Shown here: in pieces, positions 1 to 9,240 of the stretch | Layout of the letters: every line of letters starts with the position of its first letter | How positions within the stretch are numbered: the first letter of the stretch is position 1 | Source of the DNA: SXOA01 sp046153945 | GTDB taxonomy: Bacteria > Planctomycetota > Planctomycetia > Pirellulales > Pirellulaceae | Direction: 5' to 3' | NCBI GenBank assembly: GCA_046153945.1 | Contig: JBJXFF010000124.1 | Coordinates: 4,544 to 68,543, forward strand | DNA: 64,000 nucleotides | Notes under the pieces: model-generated | Databases searched by the model: none | What the model was told of the DNA's origin: nothing | What the model saw: only the letters and a program-made list of their open reading frames with translations | Program-made: the position numbers and the translations under genes

Positions 1-890
1 TCGTCATCCTGCAATTGGCCAAATTCAACCACCGCCGCCGGAGCGGCACTCTCCTTTCGCGAAGTTTGGTGCCACGGCGCGGGGAGCTGTTGTAAATCGG
101 ACCAGGCTTCTTCGATGGCCTCAGGGCCGATTTGTGAATGTCCTCCCAGGGCCGACAGGATCAGGGCATGATCGCAAACCTGGTTCACCAACCGCGGGAC
201 ACCATCAGTCGCGGTGTAGACCGCTTTGAGAGCGTCGGAGGTGAAGAGGGCGTCATTGCCGCCGACATTCTGGATCTGTTGGCGGATGTAGAACGCAGTA
301 TCTTCGCGGTTCATCGGCTGCAAATAACAGCGGGCGGCGATTCGCTGTTGCAGCGATTCCAGTTTCGGATTCGCCAGACGTTCTTCCAACTGGGCGCTGC
401 CGGCCAAAATCAGGCGCACCCGCGGCTGGCCGTCGCGGATGAAATTGCTGATCAGGCGAATTTCCTCCAGCAGCTTCAGCGGCAGCGTGTGGGCCTCATC
501 AACCACAAGCAGCAGCCCCGCCAAGCCGCCTCCCCGCGGCTCCAGGTGGTCAACGAGCGACAGCCGCAACTCCCCTTCCTCCATGCCGCGATACGGCAGG
601 TGAAGTTCGAAGAGGATGTTCTGCAGCAGGGCCCGCCGGGTGGAGATGCGTGCACTGGCCAGCACGGCAACCTGAAAATGCTGGCGGCGGGAGAAGTCGG
701 CAACAAGTTGGCAGAGAAGGGACTTGCCGCTTCCCGCCGGGCCGACGACCAGTCCCGGCCCTTCAGCCCGTTCCACGCAGCGGATCAGGGTCTGGCGGGC
801 CAATTCCATAGCGGCTATTGGCACGTAGCGCAGAGGCTGGGGAGCGGCCGTAAATGGACGGGAATGAAACTGGAAGTGGCTCTCGTACAT
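1..890 (-). CDS. ExeA/GspA-type AAA ATPase, 3' end outside window
   Basis: Open minus-strand reading frame from an ATG at 888-890 to the left edge, so the C-terminus is missing; 296 codons are present. The product begins MYESHFQFHSRPF, a typical opening of ExeA-like ATPases. Walker A GPAGSGKS lies at residues 50-57 and Walker B LLLVVDEAH ends near residue 134; an arginine-rich sensor region and the ATPase lid follow (GVPRLVNQVCDHALI). Family knowledge: ExeA-like AAA proteins power secretion or transposition-type assemblies, and in planctomycetes they occur as stand-alone or type II secretion/pilus-linked ATPases. The substrate cannot be told from this fragment. The overlapping plus-strand frame at 138-896 is its antisense shadow. 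Confidence 0.85.
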   Translation of the reverse strand, partial: MYESHFQFHSRPFTAAPQPLRYVPIAAMELARQTLIRCVERAEGPGLVVGPAGSGKSLLCQLVADFSRRQHFQVAVLASARISTRRALLQNILFELHLPYRGMEEGELRLSLVDHLEPRGGGLAGLLLVVDEAHTLPLKLLEEIRLISNFIRDGQPRVRLILAGSAQLEERLANPKLESLQQRIAARCYLQPMNREDTAFYIRQQIQNVGGNDALFTSDALKAVYTATDGVPRLVNQVCDHALILSALGGHSQIGPEAIEEAWSDLQQLPAPWHQTSRKESAAPAAVVEFGQLQDD

Positions 891-1216
891 GGATAGTCCT
901 GTGGCGTGTGCTGCATCCGTGCGAATACGTCGTGGTGCTAGCAGCGGGGCGTCGTCGCGCGCCGCTTCCCTCGGTGGCTTAACCATTACCATCGGCGATT
1001 CTGAGGCCAGGGCTAAAACTTCCGTGAATGACGGCACTGGAGAATCTAGGGAAGAATTGAGGCCGCGCCCGCAAGGGATGCATGGCGTGACCGGGCGGAA
1101 AGTGGGAGAAAAGCTAAAGAGGAGCCCTCCTTGTTTTCTGCCTTGGAATGGTTGACCCCACTAATCCCAACACCGATGATAGCTGGTCTGGCTTCCTCTC
1201 TCCTTCCCAGCTTGCC
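891..1216. other. Divergent intergenic region between ExeA-like and Nramp-like genes
   Basis: About 325 bases separate the two divergent genes. An ATG at 1148 is in frame with the transporter and could extend it by 23 residues. I see no clear sigma-70 promoter, RNA gene or long repeat here. Confidence 0.4.
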
Positions 1217-3040
1217 ATGACCGCTTCCTCTCCCCCCAATCCCTACGAGTCTCCTCGCAATCCGGCGACCGAGAAGGAGCCCGGCAAATCCACCGCTCCC
1301 CACCCCGGCAGTCAACACATGCCACAGTGGGACGTCGGGGAGTTGATCGATGCCCCCAGCTTCAAATGGCGGAATATTCTGGGCCTCATCGGCCCCGGCC
1401 TCGTCATGGGTGCTGCCGCTATTGGCGGTGGCGAATGGCTGGCGGGACCGCAAGTGACCGCTCGCTATGGGCCGACGCTCCTGTGGGTCGCGGCCATCAG
1501 TATTCTCTTTCAGGTCCTCTATAACATCGAAATCAGCCGTTATACGCTTTATAGCGGCGAACCAATCTTCACGGGCAAGTTCCGGATTCCCCCCGGTCCC
1601 ATGCTGTGGGTCGTTCTCTACCTGCTTCTGGACTGGGGGTCGCTCGCTCCCTACCTCGCCATGAGTGCTGCTTCGCCGCTCATCGCCATTTTCAAAGGTG
1701 AACTCCCCAAGCCGAACGATCCGAATCTTGCCCTGACCGTCAAGATTGTGTCAAGTTGCATTTTCTTTGCTTGCGCGGTTCCCCTCATTTTCGGCGGCAA
1801 AGTTTACAACTCGCTCAAAGTCATCATGTCCTTCAAGCTGGTGACAGTGATTGGCTTCTTGTTGTTCCTGGGAGTTTTCTATTCTTACTCATCCACCTGG
1901 TGGGAAATCGCCAGCGGCTTTACGAAAATCGGAAATGTGCCGGTCATCCGTGGCGAGGATACCAACGGCAATGGGGTGCTTGATCCCGGCGAGGACTTCG
2001 ATGGGGACGGTCGCCTCGATGTGGCCGAATTTGAAAAGGACAAAAAGACCGGAAAGGTCATCAACGCCAAGGATCTCGACGGCGATGGGATCATGGACGG
2101 TGCCAATGTTGACAACATCTTCACGAGTCTCATCAACAAGGGAACATTCCCCAAGATGGACTGGAGCCTGATGGCAATGATTGCCGGCCTGGCGGCTATC
2201 GCGGGGAACGGCGGTCTGACCAATACTCCCATCAGCAACTTTACTCGCGACCAGGGCTGGGGAATGGGTCATCACGTGGGCGCGATTCCCAGCATGATCG
2301 GCGGACAAGGAATCACTCTTTCGCACGTTGGGTGCGTGTTTGATGTGAACGCTGAATCGCTCCCTCGCTGGCGGCGGTGGTACAACCATGTCGTCCGCGA
2401 CCAGACGCTCGCTTGGATGATGGCCTGCTTCATCGGCGTCGGGCTGCCGAGCATTCTGTCGGTTGGCTTCCTGCCGCGCGGCACGGAGTGCGACGATTAC
2501 AACACCGCTTCGCTGACTGCTGGAGGGGTGGAGAATCGGGTGGCCAATCCGCCGTCGGATGTGCTGGCCTCGCAGATTGGGCTCACGAAGATCATCTCGG
2601 GAAAGGCTGCCGGCCGATTCTTCTGGGGCTGCACGTTGTTCTGCGGATTCTTGGTTCTGACAACAAGCATGGCCTCCACCATCGACGGCTTTATCCGCCG
2701 TTGGCTGGACGTCTTCTGGACCGCGCTCCCCGTCCTCCGCAAAATGGATGTCGCCCACATCGGCAAAGTGTACTTCGGCCTCCTCGTCGGCTACCTGATT
2801 ATCGGCTTTAGCATCATCTGGTCGCCGATCAGTCCCGCCGGCGTCTTCAAGATCGCCACCACCGGCTACAACTTTGCCTTCGCCATCAGCGCCGTTCACA
2901 CGCTCGTCGTCAACACGACGCTGCTCCCCAAGCAGCTTCGCCCCAACTGGTTCATCCGGATCGGCCTGGTCTGTGCCGGAATTTTCTTCGTTTGCCTGGG
3001 GACCATGTCGGTGTTGAAGATGTCGGGAGTGATCAAGTAG
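1217..3040 (+). CDS. Nramp-related membrane transporter with EF-hand-like loops
   Basis: Multi-pass membrane protein resembling the Nramp divalent-metal transporter superfamily: GPGLVMGAAAIGGGEW at the first helix, followed by about ten further hydrophobic segments. I chose ATG 1217 because MTASSPPNPYESPR is a typical planctomycete N-terminus; ATG 1148 in the same frame is the alternative. Canonical Nramp motifs DPGN (helix 1) and MPH (helix 6) are not visible, so the substrate may not be Mn/Fe. A hydrophilic loop encoded at about 1950-2115 carries three Asp-rich calcium-loop-like motifs (DTNGNGVLDPGE, DFDGDGRLDVAE, DLDGDGIMDG). Family membership is fairly secure; transport substrate is unknown. 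Confidence 0.8.
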   Translation: MTASSPPNPYESPRNPATEKEPGKSTAPHPGSQHMPQWDVGELIDAPSFKWRNILGLIGPGLVMGAAAIGGGEWLAGPQVTARYGPTLLWVAAISILFQVLYNIEISRYTLYSGEPIFTGKFRIPPGPMLWVVLYLLLDWGSLAPYLAMSAASPLIAIFKGELPKPNDPNLALTVKIVSSCIFFACAVPLIFGGKVYNSLKVIMSFKLVTVIGFLLFLGVFYSYSSTWWEIASGFTKIGNVPVIRGEDTNGNGVLDPGEDFDGDGRLDVAEFEKDKKTGKVINAKDLDGDGIMDGANVDNIFTSLINKGTFPKMDWSLMAMIAGLAAIAGNGGLTNTPISNFTRDQGWGMGHHVGAIPSMIGGQGITLSHVGCVFDVNAESLPRWRRWYNHVVRDQTLAWMMACFIGVGLPSILSVGFLPRGTECDDYNTASLTAGGVENRVANPPSDVLASQIGLTKIISGKAAGRFFWGCTLFCGFLVLTTSMASTIDGFIRRWLDVFWTALPVLRKMDVAHIGKVYFGLLVGYLIIGFSIIWSPISPAGVFKIATTGYNFAFAISAVHTLVVNTTLLPKQLRPNWFIRIGLVCAGIFFVCLGTMSVLKMSGVIK

Positions 3041-3062
3041 CGGCCGAGACTGAATTTCGGCC

Positions 3063-6000
3063 TTGAGGAGCATGCTAGCATTAGGCTGCATGCTCCCAGA
3101 TGAGCTAGCAAAGCACATCCTGCTCTGCCAGCGACTTACCTTGCCCCTGCTGACGGCTCTTCCTATACTCCGCGGCCCGAATTCCCGGGTTTGGCAATCC
3201 GCCGCTGCGCCCCTTTCGTTTCGTCCAGCAGGAAGCTTGGAACTGAAACCCTTACATGCGCTAGTTCGTTTCGCTCTCACGAGCGCGCTTCTTTTGCTGC
3301 GCGCCTTCGGCGGCTTCGCGCGCAGTTGCCTGTTATCCGCGGACAAGTATCGTCAGCTTGAGGAGAAAAACTTCACTTTCGGATTTCGGATTTTGGATTT
3401 CGGATTTGGGACTTTAGCGGTGCTGTTGATGTTTACCTCTTCCGCTCTCGCGGCCGTCGACGTTCCCATCGAAGAACAGTCCGCGGAGATCGTCATTCAC
3501 GGCAAAGACGCCCGCACCTGGGAGCAAGGAAGTTACGAAGTCTGGCACGTCCGCGGCGGAGCGGAGATTCGGCAGGGAAAAACCGTGGCCCGCGCGCCGG
3601 AGGCCATCTTCTGGATCGACCGCGCGGATGCCTTCAGCGGTCAGCCGAGCAAAGTCATCGCCTACTTTGAAGGCAGCGGCAGCGAAAAGGTGAATGTGCA
3701 GTTCGGACCAGCGGGTAACCCGGACGCTCTGAGCCGCAACAAGCCAACCTCGCTTGCCGACCGGACGTGGCTCGGCCGGTTCCATACGCAGGCGGGAATT
3801 CAAGTTGCCGTTCCGCTCACCGGCCAAAGTTCCTCGCAAGTCACCCCCGCCATTTTCGAGCGAGGCCTCGAAGCCCGCTCTCCCAATTCCAAAACAGGTG
3901 ACATCGCACCGGCCCAGTTCGCCGTCCCCCGCGCCGCTGGCGAAGAGATCGCTCCTCCCACCGCCCAGCCGGTTCGCAGCGCCAATCGCCGCGTCCGGTT
4001 CTTTCCTCGCGGGCATGGGCGCTGGCAGGTAAAGTCGTTCAACGATCCTGTCGCTGGCGAACAGGTCACGCTGCTGACCTCTGGCGTGCAAATCGCTGTT
4101 GAAGGAATCGACCAACTCGGCAACGCTTCGCTGGAGGCGGACAACATCGTTCTCTGGAGTCCCAAGCTCGACCTGTTGAATCCAGCCGGCCGCGAGATTC
4201 AAAACGGCGAGACCCACTATGAAGTCTATCTGGAAGGAAATATTGTCTTCCGCCAGGGAGACCGGGTCATCTATGCCGAGCGGATGTACTACAACATCAC
4301 CCGCGAATACGGCGTCGTCCTCAACGCCGAGATGCTGACGCCGGTCAAAGACTATCAGGGGATGTTGCGGATGCGGGCCAAGGTGCTGGAGCAGCGCGAC
4401 GCCCAGCACTTTGCCGCGATGGATGCCGATCTCACCAGCAGCCGTCTGGGAGTGCCGCGGTATCGGCTCGCATCGGGCAACGTGATGCTCGAAGACATCC
4501 AGCGCCCTCTCCTCGATCCCTTCACCCAGCAGCCTCTGGTGGATCCGGTTTCCGGCGAGCCGGAGGTGAATCATCAACTGATGGCGACGAGCCAGAACAA
4601 TTTCATCTATCTGGCGGAAACACCGGTCTTCTACTGGCCCACCATCGCCACCGACCTCACCAACCCGAATTACTACCTCGACCGCATTCGCGTCAAAAGC
4701 GACCGGGTCTTTGGCCAGCAACTGCTGCTGGACTGGGACCTGCATCAGTTGCTTGGGATGCAAAACAAAATCCCCGGCACCAAGTGGGGGCTTTCCACCG
4801 ACTTCCTCAGCCAGCGCGGCATCGGCATCGGCACCGATTATCAATACTCGCTCCCTAGTTTCCTCGGTGTTCCCGGCCCGACCAACGGCTTCATCGATTC
4901 CTGGACCCTGCTCCATGAGGAGGGGACTGACAACCTCGGGTTCGACCGGCGCGACGTGCCGCCGGGGGCGGAGCTGCGCGGCCGCTCCTTGGGCAATCAT
5001 CGCCAGCAACTCCCGTACGGGTGGCAAGTGACTGGCGAGTTTGGCTGGATCAGCGACTTCAATTTCCTGGAGCAGTATTACGAGAAAGAATGGGACACGC
5101 TCAAGGATCAAACGACCGGCATTGAGCTGAAAAAGCTGCATGAGAACATGTCGTTCAATCTCGCCGCCGACGCTCGCCTTAACCCCTACTTCATGCAAAC
5201 CCAGCGGCTGCCGCGTGCTGACTTCTTCATGTTCGGCCAGCCGATTGCCTGGGATCGAGCGACATTTTCCACGCATACCTTTGCCTCGTACGATCAACTG
5301 CTCCCCGCGGGCACACCGAACAACCCTGTGGACCAGGCGAACTTTTCGCCTCTGGCGGCGGAAGTCAAAGCGGAGGGATTGCGAGCCGCCACCCGCAACG
5401 AAATCGACCTTCCCATCGATGCCGGGCCGGTGAAAGTCGTCCCCTATGTCCTGGGCGAAGCGGCCTATTGGGGAAGCGACATCAACAACCAGGAAACCTC
5501 GCGGCTGTATGGCCAGGCGGGCGTGCGGGCCAGCTTGCCACTCTGGCGAGCCAATCCAGACATTCAGAGCGAACTGTTCAACCTGAACGGCCTGGCTCAG
5601 AAGGTCGTCTTCGATGTCGATGCCTTCTTCGCCGACGCCAGCGAGGATATGACGATGTTCCCGCGGTACGATTCCCTCGATGACGACTCGACCGAGCACT
5701 TCCGCCGCCGCATTCCGGTCAACACATTCGGCCAGGCCAACGGAACCTTCGTCCCCACACAGTTCGACGACCGCTTCTTCGCACTACGGAGCGACTTGCA
5801 AGGGTCGGTCGCCTCGCCGGTCACCGAAATTGCCGATGACATGGTGCAAGTTCGCATGGGGATCCGTCAGCGGTGGCAGACCAAGCGAGGCTTGCCAGGG
5901 CAGGAGCGACTCGTGGACTGGGTCACTTCGGAAACAAATGCCGTATTCTTCCCCTCCGCCACCCGCGACAACTTTGGCTCCAGCCTTGGTCTGGTCGATT

Positions 6001-6446
6001 ACAACTTTGCCTGGCACGTCGGCGACCGGGTCACGCTACTCTCGGACGGGTTCTACGACTTCTTCGATGCTGGCCTTCAGCAAGTGACGGTGGGGGGGCT
6101 CATGTCCCGGCCGGAATACGGAAATCTGTACGTCGGCTATCGCTCCACCGACGGGCCGATTGTCAGCAGCGTGGTGGTCGCCAGCGTCAGCTACCGCATG
6201 AGCGAAAAATGGATTGCCACCGGCGGAGCTGCCATCGACTTTGCGAACACGGGGAACATCGGCCAGTCGATGTCGTTCACGCGCGTCGGCGAATCGTTCC
6301 TCGTCCGCCTCGGCATGAATTACGATGCCAGCCGCAACAACGTCGGCTTCATCTTCGGCATCGAACCCCGCTTCCTCCCCGGCAGCCGCCTGGGCCGCGT
6401 CGGCGGCGTGCAAATCCCGCCAGCCGGTGCGCTGGGACTGGAGTGA
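3063..6446 (+). CDS. LptD/OstA-like outer-membrane beta-barrel protein
   Basis: Very long protein ending in aromatic-rich alternating strands typical of an outer-membrane barrel. The middle (about residues 390-480) contains an OstA-like stretch (YEVYLEGNIVFRQGDRVIYAERMYYN) as in LptA/LptD proteins, which handle lipopolysaccharide at the outer membrane. The true start is uncertain. The first roughly 105 codons look non-coding, while a hydrophobic leader ending SSALAA with a cleavage-like AVDVP lies at about residues 108-131. The only ATG near it (3429) is too close to the cleavage site, so a TTG at 3393 or an upstream start is possible. A short GGATTTCGGATTTTGG-type repeat overlaps the leader. 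Role in LPS assembly is inferred from family resemblance. Confidence 0.72.
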   Translation: MRSMLALGCMLPDELAKHILLCQRLTLPLLTALPILRGPNSRVWQSAAAPLSFRPAGSLELKPLHALVRFALTSALLLLRAFGGFARSCLLSADKYRQLEEKNFTFGFRILDFGFGTLAVLLMFTSSALAAVDVPIEEQSAEIVIHGKDARTWEQGSYEVWHVRGGAEIRQGKTVARAPEAIFWIDRADAFSGQPSKVIAYFEGSGSEKVNVQFGPAGNPDALSRNKPTSLADRTWLGRFHTQAGIQVAVPLTGQSSSQVTPAIFERGLEARSPNSKTGDIAPAQFAVPRAAGEEIAPPTAQPVRSANRRVRFFPRGHGRWQVKSFNDPVAGEQVTLLTSGVQIAVEGIDQLGNASLEADNIVLWSPKLDLLNPAGREIQNGETHYEVYLEGNIVFRQGDRVIYAERMYYNITREYGVVLNAEMLTPVKDYQGMLRMRAKVLEQRDAQHFAAMDADLTSSRLGVPRYRLASGNVMLEDIQRPLLDPFTQQPLVDPVSGEPEVNHQLMATSQNNFIYLAETPVFYWPTIATDLTNPNYYLDRIRVKSDRVFGQQLLLDWDLHQLLGMQNKIPGTKWGLSTDFLSQRGIGIGTDYQYSLPSFLGVPGPTNGFIDSWTLLHEEGTDNLGFDRRDVPPGAELRGRSLGNHRQQLPYGWQVTGEFGWISDFNFLEQYYEKEWDTLKDQTTGIELKKLHENMSFNLAADARLNPYFMQTQRLPRADFFMFGQPIAWDRATFSTHTFASYDQLLPAGTPNNPVDQANFSPLAAEVKAEGLRAATRNEIDLPIDAGPVKVVPYVLGEAAYWGSDINNQETSRLYGQAGVRASLPLWRANPDIQSELFNLNGLAQKVVFDVDAFFADASEDMTMFPRYDSLDDDSTEHFRRRIPVNTFGQANGTFVPTQFDDRFFALRSDLQGSVASPVTEIADDMVQVRMGIRQRWQTKRGLPGQERLVDWVTSETNAVFFPSATRDNFGSSLGLVDYNFAWHVGDRVTLLSDGFYDFFDAGLQQVTVGGLMSRPEYGNLYVGYRSTDGPIVSSVVVASVSYRMSEKWIATGGAAIDFANTGNIGQSMSFTRVGESFLVRLGMNYDASRNNVGFIFGIEPRFLPGSRLGRVGGVQIPPAGALGLE

Positions 6447-6562
6447 TAGGTCGGCGGTCGAATTCCAATCGACGACCAGCCTCATCCCCCAAAAGAACCG
6501 GTTGGATTCATGATTCACACCCTCGCTTCATCCATGATTACTTATGTGAGCTTGCTTCACTC

Positions 6563-6595
6563 TTGGCGAGCGGGGGGCGTGAGCCCCCTGATATT
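6563..6595. repeat. Short GC palindrome, copy 1
   Basis: TGGCGAGCGGGGGGCG and GAGCCCCCTGATA form a hairpin. The same two blocks occur inside the histidine kinase gene at 30886-30931, separated there by 15 extra bases. Confidence 0.6.
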
Positions 6596-6673
6596 CACGA
6601 AAAACTCCGCTCACCCAAACGCGCAATACATCTGGGCACCGGGGCTACTCGGTGTTTAAGGCGGCACAAATAC

Positions 6674-6750
6674 TAGCCCGACGCGCAAGCGAGGGAATTG
6701 GACGTTGAATCGGTGCAATACGCTTTTCCCTCGCCTAGCGAGTCGGGCTA
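6674..6750. repeat. Dispersed palindromic element, copy 1
   Basis: TAGCCCGACGCGCAAGCGAG at the left pairs with CTCGCCTAGCGAGTCGGGCT at the right. The loop includes GGTGCAATACG. A diverged copy with the same arms and loop layout is at 61502-61578. REP/MITE-like by structure. Confidence 0.7.
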
Positions 6751-6767
6751 GCGTCGAGCATCGAGTC

Positions 6768-7040
6768 CGGTGTACGGCCACCGTGCAGAGGCCATTCGCC
6801 GCGGAGAAACTCGGCCAGGCGTCGTTCCTTCCAACAACCAGAATGTCAAAGAGCAATTGTCCCGTCCGAAGCGCCGCCGATCCTAGTTTTGGAACGGACG
6901 CACCGCTCAGCAGGGTACTGTACGAAAGTGTATACATACCAGTTGGCACTTTCAAGCCCCGGCTTCCAGAATTTGGAAGATTTCTTGCCGGCAAAAGAGA
7001 TCGGCACAATTCCCAGTAGCGGCCAGGCGACAAACGGCAT
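6768..7040 (-). repeat. Long dispersed element with promoter-like and boxA-like sites, copy 1
   Basis: Diverged copy of the sequence at about 63550-63800. Shared blocks include GAAGCGCCGCCGATCCTAG and GTACGAAAGTGTATACAT. On the minus strand both copies keep TTGAAA-17 bases-TACACT (6950-6955 and 6927-6932 here) and, about 70 bases downstream, TGCTCTTTGACA (6845-6856), which resembles the rRNA antitermination boxA. No conserved protein frame was convincing. Confidence 0.6.
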
Positions 7041-7332
7041 TTGCCGCCAAGCCGGACAGGTTAGATATTTCCTTGGTAAGATGTGCCGAGTCAGCTAAAC
7101 TTTCTTGGCCCTCAAGCGTCCATCTTGGCCTCTCCAAAACTGCTGTTAGTTAGGCCTGAACCCTTTTCCGGTCCTTCTTTCCGAAGACCCCATCTCGTTC
7201 GCCGCCGACGACCAGAACATTCACCCCTATGTCGTCCCGCCGAAGGAATCGCCTCCGATTCGTTGAATTCAAAGCAATGAAGAGCCTCACTACAGTAGTT
7301 GACCCGTTGGGAAACGGAGAACGTGCCACTTT

Positions 7333-7692
7333 ATGAATGACATTCAGCGTTACGGAGACTCGAAGCGGTGGTCGGACGTGGTGGTCCACCGCGGAGTGGC
7401 TTATTGGGTGGAAGTGGCGGAGGATCCTGCGCAGGACACGCAGGGGCAGGTGGAGCAGGTACTCCGCCAGATCGACGCCACGCTCGCGGGGCTCGGTAGC
7501 AGCCGCGTGCATTTGCTGCAGGTTGTGATCTACCTGGCCGACCTGGCGGACGGACCGGCTCTCAATGCGGTCTGGGATGAATGGGTCCCCGCGGGCCACG
7601 CACCGGTCCGGGCCTGCGTGCAGGGGGGGCTTTCGCCGGGGTACAAGGTGGAGATGGTGATTACTGCCGTGGCGGGCGGAAACGACGGATAG
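7333..7692 (+). CDS. RidA/YjgF/UK114-family protein
   Basis: A 119-residue single-domain protein, the usual size for Rid proteins. The conserved C-terminal half is present: VHLLQVVIYLADL, then PVRACVQ with Arg93 in the position of the substrate-binding arginine of enamine/imine deaminases, then VEMVITAV. RidA proteins hydrolyse reactive enamines from PLP enzymes, but several Rid subfamilies lack that activity. The sequence differs enough from classical RidA that I do not assign the symbol. It sits 81 bases before a DUF1501 gene on the same strand. Confidence 0.85.
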   Translation: MNDIQRYGDSKRWSDVVVHRGVAYWVEVAEDPAQDTQGQVEQVLRQIDATLAGLGSSRVHLLQVVIYLADLADGPALNAVWDEWVPAGHAPVRACVQGGLSPGYKVEMVITAVAGGNDG

Positions 7693-7773
7693 TTGCATTG
7701 CTGCGCAACGGAGCCATTCTGGATTTGCTCGCGGGTGCCTTCATCGGCTAGGATTACTGCTGGAGAGTCCCGT

Positions 7774-9165
7774 ATGTCCCAGCAGCATTCACACCCAGTT
7801 TCCCGCCGGCGTTTCATGGCGGCGAGTCTCCTTTCCGGCGGAGCCGGTTTGGCGCTAGGGGATATCTTGCGGCTGCGGGAGGCTGCGGCGGAAGAGGGGA
7901 AGCCGGCCTCGGATACGGCGGTGATTCAGATTTGGCTGGGGGGTGGGCCGAGCCAGTTTGAGACGTTTGATCCCAAGCCGCTCGCCCCGCTGGAGATTCG
8001 GGGGCCGTACAAGACGATCTCGTCCAAGATTCCGGGCGCGCCGGTCTGCGAGATGCTGCCATTGACGGCGGGAGTGCTCGACAAGGCCACGATCATCCGG
8101 AGCTTCACGCACGAGTTCGATGACCATTTTGGGATGACGCGGCATTGCCTGGCCGGCCGCAAGGAGCCGGATAATAGGAACAACTATCCCTCCGTCGGCT
8201 CCATCGTTTCTCGCTACCGCGGCCCGCGGCAGCCGGGGATGCCGCCGTATGTGATGCTCTCGGAAGAGCCGGTGCTGCATCATCATCTGTTCGATGCGAT
8301 GGGGCCGGGGTATCTCGGCGTCGCCCATTCGCCGTTCACCGTGTTGCAAGATCCGTACGCAGGCGAATTTCAGCTCGAACGGCTGCGGAAGGCGACGGAG
8401 AGTTTTGAACTGGCCAACGACGTCACGCTCGACCGGATCGGGGATCGCAAATCGCTGCTCGACCACCTGGGACGCATTCAGCGGCGGGCCGACTCCAAGG
8501 AGGTGCAGGAAGGGCTCGATCCGTACCAGCGGCTGGCGCTCGATCTGATCACCAGCGAGAAGGCCCGCCGAGCATTTGACCTCCAGCAGGAATCAGCCGC
8601 CACGCGGGAGCGGTACGGCTCGCATCGCTGGGGGCAGATGGCACTCTTGGCCCGGAGACTGGTGGAAGCCGGTGTGACGTTTGTCACCATCAATACAGCG
8701 CCGGACTGCCTCCGCTGGGACTGGCACGTCAGCATCACCAAAGAAAACCGTCCCCAGCCGGACCCCGGGGGACCGCTTGTTGGCATGGACCACAGCGGCC
8801 CGCCGCTGGACCGGGCACTTTCCGCCCTGATTGCCGATCTCGCCGAGCGGGAACTCTGCCGCAAGGTGCTGCTGGTGGTCTGGGGGGAATTCGGCAGGTC
8901 GCCGAAGATCAACACCACCGGCGGACGGGATCACTGGCCGAAGCTCGGCAGTGTCCTCTTGGCCGGAGGCGGTTTGAAGATGGGGCGGCTCATCGGCGCT
9001 TCCAGCGCGGATGGCGGTTTGCCCACGGATCGCCCGGTCGGTCCGAGCGACGTGTTGGCTACTCTCTACAAGCACCTCGGCATCGACCCCAAGCAGAACT
9101 ATGTCACCCAGGGGCGGCCGTTTCCGCTGCTGCCGGACGGGAAGGCGATTGGGGAGTTGTTTTAA
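7774..9165 (+). CDS. DUF1501 family protein, Tat-exported
   Basis: Start chosen at ATG 7774, which has GGAGAG seven bases upstream; the longer frame from 7693 has no such site. The N-terminus SRRRFMAASLLSGGAG is a twin-arginine signal. The body has DUF1501 hallmarks: IWLGGGPSQFETFDPKP, SFTHEFDDHFGMTRHCLAG, VVWGEFGRSPKINTTGGRDHWP. The family belongs to the alkaline-phosphatase/sulfatase-like fold and is greatly expanded in planctomycetes; biochemical activity is unproven. Unlike the other two DUF1501 genes here, this one has no PSD1 partner beside it. Paired hairpins follow at 9180-9226. Confidence 0.9.
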   Translation: MSQQHSHPVSRRRFMAASLLSGGAGLALGDILRLREAAAEEGKPASDTAVIQIWLGGGPSQFETFDPKPLAPLEIRGPYKTISSKIPGAPVCEMLPLTAGVLDKATIIRSFTHEFDDHFGMTRHCLAGRKEPDNRNNYPSVGSIVSRYRGPRQPGMPPYVMLSEEPVLHHHLFDAMGPGYLGVAHSPFTVLQDPYAGEFQLERLRKATESFELANDVTLDRIGDRKSLLDHLGRIQRRADSKEVQEGLDPYQRLALDLITSEKARRAFDLQQESAATRERYGSHRWGQMALLARRLVEAGVTFVTINTAPDCLRWDWHVSITKENRPQPDPGGPLVGMDHSGPPLDRALSALIADLAERELCRKVLLVVWGEFGRSPKINTTGGRDHWPKLGSVLLAGGGLKMGRLIGASSADGGLPTDRPVGPSDVLATLYKHLGIDPKQNYVTQGRPFPLLPDGKAIGELF

Positions 9166-9179
9166 GCGGCCATTTCTTA

Positions 9180-9226
9180 GCCGGCACACGGAGTGTGCCG
9201 GCATGTCCGCTCACGGAGTGAGCGGA
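9180..9226. repeat. Tandem hairpins after DUF1501 gene, copy 1
   Basis: GCCGGCACACGGAGTGTGCC (9180-9202 with its last bases) and TCCGCTCACGGAGTGAGCGG (9206-9226) form two adjacent perfect hairpins. The same arrangement follows the DUF1501 gene at 53871-53916. They could act as transcript-end structures, but there is only a short T-run after them. Confidence 0.65.
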
Positions 9227-9240
9227 CCACTTTTCTTGGA

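Larger units (their letters stand above)
6447..7332. other. Repeat-rich intergenic region
   Basis: No convincing gene in 886 bases. It contains a GAGCGGGGGGCG/GAGCCCCCTGAT palindrome (6563-6595), a long palindrome (6674-6750) and a copy of a roughly 270-base element shared with 63.55-63.80 kb. These are listed separately. Confidence 0.6.

Noticed and set aside
138..896. 252-residue plus-strand frame at the left edge
   Set aside because: Antisense to the ExeA-like ATPase, which has Walker A and B motifs and runs off the window edge.
1889..3346. 485-residue minus-strand frame opposite the Nramp-like gene
   Set aside because: It overlaps a clear membrane transporter and shows no domain; a high-GC shadow.
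3414..5699. 761-residue minus-strand frame opposite the LptD-like gene
   Set aside because: No recognisable domain and fully inside a better-supported gene.
6656..7098. Short frames on both strands in the long dispersed element
   Set aside because: The second copy (63.55-63.80 kb) breaks the same frames, so protein coding is not supported.
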